Below are positions 56,226 to 64,000 of a DNA stretch of 64,000 nucleotides, piece by piece. A model generated the notes under the pieces. The model worked only from the letters and a program-made list of their open reading frames with translations. It made no database searches and was not told where the DNA came from. Position numbers and translations under genes: made by a program. This DNA comes from Cherax quadricarinatus (Eukaryota; Arthropoda; Malacostraca; Decapoda; Parastacidae), in assembly GCF_038502225.1 (NCBI RefSeq), contig NW_027195368.1, positions 143,065 through 207,064 on the forward strand, in the 5' to 3' direction. Every line of letters begins with the position of its first letter. Position 1 is the stretch's first letter.

Positions 56226-58560
56226 TAAGTAAGTAAGTTTATTCAATACACAAAAAAGTTACATAGAATTATCATACATAGCAGCATATGTGTAGAGAAC
56301 CTAGAAAACCCCAAAAAGCAACAGAGTATTTTTTCCCATTGGGGCCCTTTTTCCCTTTTATTATAATATAAAGGTTATAATATTTTCTTATTATTCTACA
56401 ATGAAGATAACATTTTATTATCATACAAAAAGACTATCTACTACGAGGGTCATTAAGACTATCAATACGAGGTGACTAGGAATAAGGTAAAATTTTAAGT
56501 ATTTAGCTAAAAATAAAAATCTTCCCCCCTTTCGATACATTCATCGCACCTTTTTGGCAGTCTTCTTGAACTGGTTAATGCTATGACTGGCTTTGAGGTG
56601 GGGGCAGTCTTTTCCCACCTTTTTTGCCGTAAATAAAGGTTTTTAAAACCCCCAAATGACTGTGGGTACTACAAAGTTGTGCTCTTCCCCCTTTTATATG
56701 ATTGCTTTGGTTCTCAACCTTTACAAAATTGACAGAAGATACTGGAATTGTTTTGGGGCAATTTTATAAACATTATTTATTAGTTGTTTTACTTATCTTC
56801 AACATTCAGCATATCCAACTGCTGAATTCATCCTGGCCTTCATGTTCTTTTTTGGGCCCAGCCCCAGGATGAATCTTGATTTTGTTCTGGTGATTTGCAG
56901 TCTATCTTTCCCTTTTTTTTTCAAGGAGAGTACCAGAAGGCAAGGGGAATCCATATATTGTTTTGGGGAGACATAGGGGCCCGATCGTAGGGGAAAACTG
57001 GTTGTTATAAGAACTTCAGTCTGGATTTGTTTCTTTACTACACTGTTCCTATCAATTTTCCCCGACATGCATGGATCAAAGGGGGTTCCCAAATATTTTT
57101 GATGCCAAAGTGAGGGCTCCCCTTTCATTGAAATTTAAAAATTTTTTCCTTTTTCAGTTTATGTTTCTTCCAAAAAGAATGGCTTCAGTTTTCCCCCAGG
57201 GGTAATGATAGTTTGTTTTCTACTAACCATTTGCTGCAGACTCCCGTTCCCGTGAAAAAATTAGTAATATCTTGGGTCTTTACCTGCACTAACAGAGCAC
57301 TGTCATCTGCATTAAAAGGGGTTTTCATTTTACACTGTGGCATATCATTGACATAACATAAGAATAATAAGGGGCCCCGAATACTACCTTGGGGGAAATC
57401 CACATTTTAGGGGGTTTTGATTCCTTTTTTGATTTTGACTATTTGTTCCTGTTGCTAGGGAGGACTTAAAAAGCTGAACCTATACGATGCGGTTTCTTTT
57501 AATTAAAGGGTGGGGAAATATCGAAGGCCTTTTTTGCAGGTCTAAGGTTTCATACCTTTAGGTTCCCTTTGACATTTCAGTTCTCAGGAATCCATCAGAT
57601 TAATAAGGAGGTTCGGTTTGGGGGACTTCTAAAGCCCGATTGATAGCATGGAGAATGCTGTTGTCATTAAGGTGTTAACTACTTGAGAAAACTGCCCTCT
57701 CCCGAATTTAGATATTATACTGAGTATACTAACAGGCTATAGTTGCTTACATCAGACCTTATTTTTTTTTGAAGATAGGAGTAACTTGGCCTCCTTGAAC
57801 CCCCCGGACGTATTAGTGGATTGATAGATTTATTATTTAGAAAGGATTGACAGTTCAGAAGCACCATCTTTTGAACAGACGGATGTTATCAGGGCCTTTC
57901 TCTTTGTTGGGGTTTTAAATGCTTGTTCTTTTGAATGTTGAGAACACTTTCTAGTTGACAACTGTTTGGGGGTTTCCCCTTTTTTGGGATGATGTTTGAA
58001 AAATTTTAGAGTCTGTGTTAAAAGGGATTTGATGCACCCGGAGTTTCTTTATATGTTGATGCAACAATTTTAGTAGGGAATTAAAACAATTTTCCACCTT
58101 TGATGTTTGTGGCATACCCCATTATCGATAGTAGTACTATGTTAGACCATCACTGGCTTATGGCCAACCAACTGTTTTTTGTTGCCAGAGCTTTCTGGGG
58201 TTTGCTTATATTTCAATTTTTTAGCAAATGCTTTCCCTTTTCTCCTTTTATCACCTCGACTCTTTTTCCCCCCCCTTAATTCATTTAGGCTGCAATATCC
58301 TGTCTGTTTTCTTTTAAACTTTTGAGCTGGTCTCTGAATTTTTAATTTTCTAATATCCTAGTCATCCCGGGTTCAGTTCTTCGTTTTAATCTCCTCTTTA
58401 ACGGTAATATTATTAAGAATGGGGAACATTGTTTTTAATTTTTTCCCCGGTCGTTTTCGTCCGTCAACTTTTATCTCTGTCCAAAACCAAGGGAGCCTAT
58501 TTACCGGTTTCTTTACTGGTTTTTAGTTGATAAAAAAGGCCCCGGGGGGCTGACTGTGGA
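56226..58560 (-). mobile_element. LINE K: 5'-truncated minus-strand LINE
   Basis: Starts with the tail TAAGTAAGTAAG (TTAC-type repeat on the minus strand) and a 3' UTR (56,235-56,345). RT lies upstream: FPQGSIRGPLLFLCYVNDM and an ADDSALL site (57,403-57,290), then VCSKWLVENKLSLPLG. The AFD region is near 57,520-57,490. A linker rich in KRK (58,340-58,250) comes before the RT. Truncated within the endonuclease-RT linker at about 58,560. Indels break the frame. The ADDSALL and CSKWL block is typical of a different LINE clade from A, E and J. Confidence 0.72.
57185..57403 (-). pseudogene. LINE K RT catalytic fragment
   Basis: 73 codons: DFPQGSIRGPLLFLCYVNDM, then NADDSALL (YADD with first residue changed) and a thumb start. 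Catalytic aspartates are present, but the flanking frames are broken. Confidence 0.78.
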
Positions 58561-59400
58561 ACTTAGTACTATCTTCGATAGTATGCCTACAGTCTTGGGA
58601 AATTTTCTTTGAAATTTTTTGATATTTTGAAATTTAGTTATTATCGAGGTGAATTCCGAATTTTCCTCTGTTACTTTTTGGATAGGTGATCCGTTTATCG
58701 TTATGTTAAAAGGTACATCTGTAGCTCTGTTACCAAACTGAATAAAGTAGGTTTTGTCAATGTTTAATGTAAGTTTTTTAGTCCTCATCCAGGTAGATAT
58801 TTTCTGTAATTCGGTGTTTACAGTATTGGCTCGGTGAGAGAAGACGTATGTGGTGTCATCTGCAAAAGTGGGTTTGAGTAAAGAAGCATTGGTAGGTCAT
58901 TTTATGTATAGGAAAAAGAGAAGGGGCCCAAAGGACACTTCCCTGGGGGACACCAACTGTAATGTTTGCGGAAGAGCTTGCCCATTGCGACACATATTGG
59001 CTTCTGTTGTGAGGTAAGACTTGAGTAGTTGGGGGAGTGCCCTTAATCCATAGTGTGAAAATTTTTACGTGGAGCAAGTCATGGTCAACTGTATCAAAGC
59101 TTACAAAAGGTAATGAAGATCCCAGTGGGACTTTTTTTTCTCTATTGCAGTTATATATGTTCAAGCATGTGATAATAGCATCATTAGTATTTTTATTAGT
59201 CCTGAATCCAAATTGGCAGGGGTTGAGAATGTTAGGGGAGATGAGGTAGGAGGGATTCGTTTATGAATTAATTTTTCGAAGATTTTTGAGAAGGGTGTAA
59301 ATTGGATATTGGCCTATAGTTATTCAACTCTGGTCTCCCCCTTTTATGGATGGGGGTGCCCCTTGCTATTTTCATTAATAAGATATCTTGCAAGTTTAGA
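58560..59400 (-). pseudogene. RT-2 LINE: RT domain, broken
   Basis: Right to left: KIARGTPIHKRG, ELNNYRPISNLHPFSKIFEK (59,375-59,265), FDTVDHDLLHVKI (59,100), SANITVGVPQGSVL (58,955), the FADDT site near 58,870 (its codons in the AGATGACACC context, plus-strand GGTGTCATCTGC), WMRTKKLTLNIDKTYFIQFG (58,790-58,730). A CR1-type RT in two or three frames. The downstream half is replaced at about 58,560 by LINE K. Confidence 0.8.
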
Positions 59401-60060
59401 CATATGGCATCGGGATATCTGTATTGATAAAGCCATCCAGTGGCTTCATGAATACGATCTAGGACATAATTAGAAGACAGGAACTATGTACAAAGGATGA
59501 GGTAATTCAGTCCCTCAGCGTTAGAGTTAGTGTTCACGCATCGTGGTGGAGGAGAATCTGGAGCAAAGGCGACGAACGAAAAGTTCGGTAAGATCCCAAT
59601 AGGATGAGCGGGATGACAGGACATCTTGGGATGAGGAGGCCTGGGAGTATGAACATAATTGACATAAAATTGCAGTTGCAGGGGAAAACTGCTTATCGAG
59701 ACGATGTTTGGAGTGCAATATGCTTTTTCTAGCCTTAAAAATATAACTCACGAAATCGAATGCCCCGATTGCCAACCATTCCACGGGCCGGTTAGAACCC
59801 GCAATCGTGGGTTCTAACCCCGCCTGTGGCATGGTCTATAGAATATAGTAATGACTAACCTGCCTGTGGCTCGGGAAAAGAATACATAAACGTAAAATAT
59901 GGAGGCGAAAAAAAAACAGATCAAAGTCTGAGTCGCTACAATGAACTGGAACACCTCATTATTTTTCCGCTGTGAATTTCCATGTTGGTCTGGGGCGCCG
60001 GTTATTGGCGTATATGGAGGCTGGCGTCTTGTTCTACCGGTGTTCAGTCGTGGAACCACC
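59401..60060. other. Unassigned segment with a B-box-like palindrome
   Basis: Cleaner sequence than its neighbours. 59,790-59,819 is GGTTAGAACCC, 8 bases, GGGTTCTAACC: a perfect 11-bp inverted repeat whose arms resemble the tRNA B box (GGTTCRANYCC) on each strand. A minus-strand frame of about 100 codons (59,832-59,527) has no recognised domain. Confidence 0.5.
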
Positions 60061-60162
60061 TAGGCCTGGCCTGGTGGCTAAAGCTCTTCCCAGCGGGTCT
60101 GCGATTCCACCAGGGTAGAAACATTGGCGGGTTTTTTTACACCGGTAGTAGGTAGGTCCAGG

Positions 60163-60175
60163 TAGGTTGTCTATG
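60163..60175. repeat. Left target duplication of the Penelope-like insert
   Basis: TAGGTTGTCTATG, repeated at 60,949-60,961; it lies in the SINE body, which continues correctly after the right copy. Confidence 0.85.
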
Positions 60176-60948
60176 AGTGAACATTAAAATGGTATAAAAC
60201 GGACAGTTGTTAGGTAAGACACTATGCAACAGTTGGGATCTTTTTTGAAACTTCGCCACACGAGCTTTCAGTCCAGTACAGAAAAATTGATAAGCAGAAG
60301 AGACTTGAAGACGATGAATCAGTCCATCACCCTTGAAGTTTTGAGGTGGTCAGTCCTCAGTCTGGAGAAGAGATTCCATTAAACCTGAAAAAATATGGAG
60401 TTGAAATGACAGGATGGAGCTTATCGCAGGGGGTGGATGTGACACCAGTAGAGGTAGAATGTTGTCATTGAACAGGGCACCCCAAATCCAGCCATTCTCA
60501 CTATAACCTCTGTTTCATATGTTTACCTAACAACCTCTCGGTATTTTCTACCACTTTAATTTCACTCTGTCAGACACTGCAACACAAGGGATCTTGTACA
60601 GATCTGCAATCAACTTTGTCAGCGTCTACTAGTGAGAATGGCTGGATTTGAGAGGACCTGTCCTTCCAACGACAACATTCTTACCTCTACTAGTGGCCTA
60701 CATCTCACCTCCTGGCGGTATAGGCTCCATCCTGTCACTTCAACTCCATATTGTTTCAGGCTATGGAACATACTCTTCTCCAGACTGAGGGACTGACCAC
60801 CTCAAAACTTCAAGGGTGATGGACTAATTACATCGTTTTCAAGTATCTTCTGCTTCTATCAACTTTTTGTACTCGAAGAAAACCCTCATCGTAGGCGAAA
60901 TTTCGAAATAAAGATACTAACTGTTGCATATGTGTCTTACCTAACAAC
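60176..60948. mobile_element. Penelope-like inverted terminal-repeat pair
   Basis: A 773-bp insert with two arms in head-to-head orientation: 60,206 to about 60,510 and about 60,631-60,948. Matching pairs include GTTGTTAGGTAAGACAC with GTGTCTTACCTAACAAC at the ends, GGGTGATGGACT-type text, and CCAGCCATTCTCACT with AGTGAGAATGGCTGG near the centre. Each arm has a hammerhead-like core near its outer end (CGAAGA at 60,874 with GCGAAA at 60,895; the mirror at 60,245-60,274). No RT is present. Inverted and partial terminal-repeat arrangements are known for Penelope elements. Confidence 0.75.
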
Positions 60949-60961
60949 TAGGTTGTCTATG
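60949..60961. repeat. Right target duplication of the Penelope-like insert
   Basis: Second TAGGTTGTCTATG. Confidence 0.85.
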
Positions 60962-61110
60962 TTCCCATCAGAAAATGGGTACCTGGGGTTAGTGGACTGG
61001 TGGGTCGCATCCTGGGACAAAATTGACCTAATTTGCAGGAAATACTCAGCATAACAAGCTGCTTTTATATAATCGTGTCATTGATGTCAGCTATGGTCTG
61101 TTTGATGACA

Positions 61111-64000
61111 GGTCCTGAAAAGGTCCCCCGGTCCCCAAAAGGCTCCAGACATCAGAAAAAGGGCACTGGCCCAGAGAAGGTCCTCAGACCCCAGAAAGGT
61201 CCTCGAAGGCCTCAGAAAGGTCCCAGGCCCAAAAAGGTCCCAGGCCCAAAAAGGTCCCCAGGCCCTGGAAGGTCCCAAAGGGCCTTCTGGAAAGTCCCAA
61301 GGCCCAAAAAGGGAAAAAAGGTTGCCAAGGCTCCCGAAAGGGTCCCCAGGCCCATAAAGTTCCTGGCCCGAAAAAGGGCCCCAAACCACCAAAAAGGTCC
61401 CCAGGCTTCCGAAAAGGTCCCCAGTCCCAAAAAAAGGTTTCCCGGCCCCAGATAAGGTCCCCAGGCCCCAGAGGTCCACAGGCCCAGGGAAAGGGGTTCC
61501 CCCTTCCCAGAAAGGTTCCCCCTTCCCCAGAAAGTCCCAGGCCCGAATAGGTCCCCAGGCCCAAAGATCCCTAGGCCCCAAAAGGTCCAAGGCCAGAAAA
61601 GTCCCCAGGTGCTCGAAAAACCTTGGGCCCCAGTAAAAGCCCCCAGGGCCCCAGAATAGGTCCCAGGCCCAAAATCCCAGGCTCCAAAAAGGTCCCAGGC
61701 CTCCGAAAAGGTGACCAGGTCCCAAAATGGTCCCAGGCCCCGAAAGGTCCCAGGCCCTGAAAAGTCCCCAAGCCCTAGAAAGGTCCCCTGCTTCAGAAAA
61801 TGTCTGGCCGAATAGGTTTCCAGGCCCCAGAATGGTCCCAGGCCTTGAAAAGGTCCCAGGCTTTGACTAGGTCCCCAGGCCCGAAAAAGGCTCAGGGGCC
61901 CCCAAAAGGTCCCCAGGCCAGAAAGGTCCCCAGGTCCCCGAAAAAGTCCCAGGCCCCAGAAAAGGTCCCAAGGCCCGAAAAAGGGCCCAAAAGGCCTGAA
62001 AAGGTCCTAGGTCCCAAAGGTTCCCAGGCATCACAAAGGTCTGCAGGCCCCAGAAAAGGTCCCAGGCCCAGAAAAGGTCCCAATCCCTAGAAAAAGGGCC
62101 CAAGGCCTAGAATAGGCCTCAGGTTCCAAACTTCCAGTTGCCCAAAAGGTTTATGCCCCAGAAACTCCCCCACCCCAGAAAATGTCCCAGGCCACAGTAA
62201 AGATCCCCAGACCCAAAAAAAAGGTCCTGGGCCCACAATAGTTCCACAGGCCCACGAAAAGGTCCCCAGGCCTAGAAAATGTCCAAAGCCCTAGAAAGGT
62301 CCCTGGCCCGAAAAGGTCTGCAGGCCTGAAAGGTCCCCAGGTCCCAGAATAGGTCCCCAGGCACCGGAAAGGTTTCCCGGCCCCAAAGGTCCCCCGGCCC
62401 CAGAAAGTTCCCCGGCCCCAGAAAGGGTCCCAGGCCAGGATAGTTCCCCAGGCTCCGAAAGGTCCCAAGGCCCCTGAAAAGGTCCCAGGCCCCCGAATGG
62501 GTCCCCAGGCCATAAAATCCAGCCCAAAAGGTTCCAGGCCCCGAAAAGATCCCAGGCCCCGAAAGGTCCCCAGTCCAGAAAAGGTCCTAGGCCCCAGAAA
62601 GGTCCCCATCCCCAGAAAAGGTCACAGGCTCAGAAAAAGGGTTCACAGGCCCCAGAATAGGTCCCGGCCCCAAAAAGGTCCCAGGCTCTCAAAAGGTCCC
62701 CAGGTCTCAGAAAAAGGGCCCCAGCCCCAAAAGATTCCCAAGCCCCAGAAAAATCCCAGGCCTTAGAATAGGTCCCCCGGCCCAAAAACGTCCCCAGGCC
62801 CCGAATAGGTCCCAAGGGCCCAGAATAGGCTCCCCGCCTCAAAAAAGGGCCCCAGGCCTCAGAAAGGTCCCAGGCCCTAAAAATTCCCCCAGGCCCAATA
62901 AAGTCCCGGCCCAGAATAGGTCCCCAGCCAAAAAGGTTCCCAGGCTCCCAAAGGTCCAGGCCCCAGAAAAATCCTCAGGCCCCAGAAAGGTCGCAGGCAC
63001 CAGAAAAGTCTCCGGGCTACAAAGGTCCCAGGCCCGAAAGGTCTCCAGGCCTCTGGAAGGTCCAAGGCCAAAGGGAAAAGGTCCCCCGGCCCCAAAAGAT
63101 CCCAAGGCCCCAGAATAGGACCCAGGTTTTTAAAAGGTCCCCAGGCCCTCGAAAAGGTCCCGGCCCAGAATGGGTCCCCAGGCCCCATAAAAAGTCCCTG
63201 GCCGTGAAAGGTCCCCAAACCACCAAAAGGTCCCCAAGCTTCAAAAGGTCCCCAGGTCCAAGAAAAAGGGTTTTCCCTGCTTGAAAAGGTCCCAGGCCCA
63301 GAAAGGTCCAAGGCCTTTGAAAGGGTCCCCAGGCCCAGAAAAGTCCCCAGGCCCAAAGGTCCCCAGGCCCTGAAAGATCCCCCAGGCCCCAAAAGGTCCC
63401 AAGGGTCCAGAAAAGTCCCCAGGCACTCGAAAAGTCCCAGGCTCAGTAAAAGCCCACAGGCCCCAGAATAGGTCCCCCGGCCCCCAAAACCCCAGGCCCC
63501 AAAGGTCCCCAGGCCTGAAAAGGTCCCCAGATCCCAAAGTGGTCCCCAGGCCCGAAAAGGTCCCCATGCCCTGAAATGTCCTCAGGCCCTAGAAAAAGGG
63601 GTTCCTGGCTTCAGAAGATGTCCCAGGCCCCAGAATAGGGCCCAGGGCTGAAAGGTCCCAGGCTTTAGACTGGTCCCCAGGTCCCAATGTCCCCAGGCCT
63701 AGAAAGGTTCCCGGCTTAGAGATGTCCCCAGGCCCCAGAAAGGTCTCCCGGCCCCGAAAGGTCCCCCGGACCCAGGAAAGGTCCCAGGTCCCTGAAAAGT
63801 CCCCAGGCCACAGAAAAGGTCCCCAGGCCCCAGAAAGGTCCCAAAAGGGCCCCGAAAAGGTCCCAGGTCCCAAAAAAGGGTTTTCCAGGCTTCCAAAGGT
63901 CCGCAGGCCCCAGAAAAAGGGCCCCAGGCCCCCGAAAAGGGCCCCCAAACCTGAAAATGTCCCCAAAGGGCCCAGAATGGTTTTCCCGGCCCTAAAACTT
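61111..64000. repeat. GGTCCCCAGGCCC minisatellite, runs off the window
   Basis: About 2.9 kb, perhaps 150 units of roughly 17-20 bp: AGGTCCCCAGGCCCNGAAA, with frequent variants (CAGAATAGGTCC, AAAAAGGGTTT). Mean unit length is near 19 bp, with no higher-order period obvious by eye. Long minus-strand frames of G/L/F/W/P-rich text arise because the unit has no stop on that strand; they are not genes. Confidence 0.97.

Larger units (their letters stand above)
60061..61103 (+). mobile_element. tRNA-derived SINE split by a Penelope-like insertion
   Basis: Head at 60,061-60,175 (CTGGCCTGGTGGCTAAAGC then a degraded B box and AGGGTAGAAACATTGG), body at 60,949-61,103 (TTCCCATCAGAAAATGGG, GGTGGGTCGCATCC, TGATGTCAGCTA). 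Same family as 31,727-32,008. The TTA tail is absent; the SINE runs straight into the minisatellite at 61,111. Confidence 0.84.

Noticed and set aside
59367..59391. 24-base exact match between the RT-2 region and the end of element A ORF2 (CAAGATATCTTATTAATG...)
   Set aside because: Sequence on both sides reads as another LINE RT; no wider homology to A was found, so it may be chance in AT-rich sequence or a short patch. I could not decide whether an A-family scrap resumes here.
61087..63966. Long minus-strand open frames (up to about 210 codons) of G/L/F/W/P-rich repeats
   Set aside because: They exist only because the minisatellite unit lacks stops on that strand; overlapping frames are equally open and variants break the period.

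Overview
The window is eukaryotic, repeat-saturated DNA with no convincing host gene. It is almost certainly a decapod crustacean such as a crayfish, lobster or shrimp. That is inferred from the mix of LINE families, the tRNA-derived SINE with a TTA-repeat tail, Penelope-like fragments with hammerhead-type cores, and several short repeats I recall from decapod DNA. I could run no database search. Nearly all recognisable protein sequence belongs to non-LTR retrotransposons.

Layout. (1) 1-15,040, possibly to 20,990: an old LINE with RNase H (element B, + strand), opened by later insertions. Its ORF1 is split at 1078 by a full-length related LINE (element A, 1079-9600, 12-bp target-site duplication). 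ORF1 is split again at 10,697 by a minus-strand poly-A LINE tail (element R, another 12-bp duplication). B ORF2 follows at about 11,598-15,032 and has lost the start of its endonuclease. (2) 15,103-18,640: a minus-strand CR1-like LINE (E) with ORF1, endonuclease and RT, itself carrying a 161-bp SINE-like insert with a CCTAA-type tail. (3) 18,865-20,992: GT-rich microsatellites and a LINE 3' end that may be the displaced end of B. (4) 21,045-25,800: two oppositely oriented copies of one LINE (H) around a CCCACGACC-type minisatellite, plus a Penelope fragment. (5) 25,925-28,650: two pieces of LINE J. (6) 29,440-33,840: a decayed minus-strand L1/Tx1-like LINE with a SINE in it. (7) 34,300-36,600: AT-rich degenerate short repeats. 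(8) 36,884-43,200: minus-strand 5'-truncated copy D of the A family, then a minus-strand J copy. (9) 45,960-53,707: copy C of A, full length in outline but riddled with 1-3 base indels. (10) 54,140-59,520: minus-strand LINE fragments nested in one another. (11) 60,061-61,103: a SINE split by an inverted Penelope repeat pair with a 13-bp duplication. (12) 61,111 to the end: a minisatellite of about 19 bp (GGTCCCCAGGCCC core).

Element A is the best candidate for something live and undescribed. It has precise boundaries, an initiator (TCAGTC) with a textbook DPE (AGACGTG) exactly 28 bases into the element, and a 2.9-kb leader of degenerate tandem modules (period about 714 bp) that repeat a conserved hairpin. 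Its ORF1 open frame has CCHC knuckles, and its 1224-codon ORF2 is intact with APE endonuclease, RT and RNase H catalytic residues. The main oddity is that ORF1 has no ATG in its first 119 codons.

Caution: bases 1 to about 660 and about 41,250 onward (least so in 59,400-61,000) have a different error texture. G/T and A/C mixtures collapse to homopolymers, and tiny deletions are very frequent even where the sequence aligns to element A. This looks like poor consensus quality as much as biological decay, so broken frames there should not be over-read.
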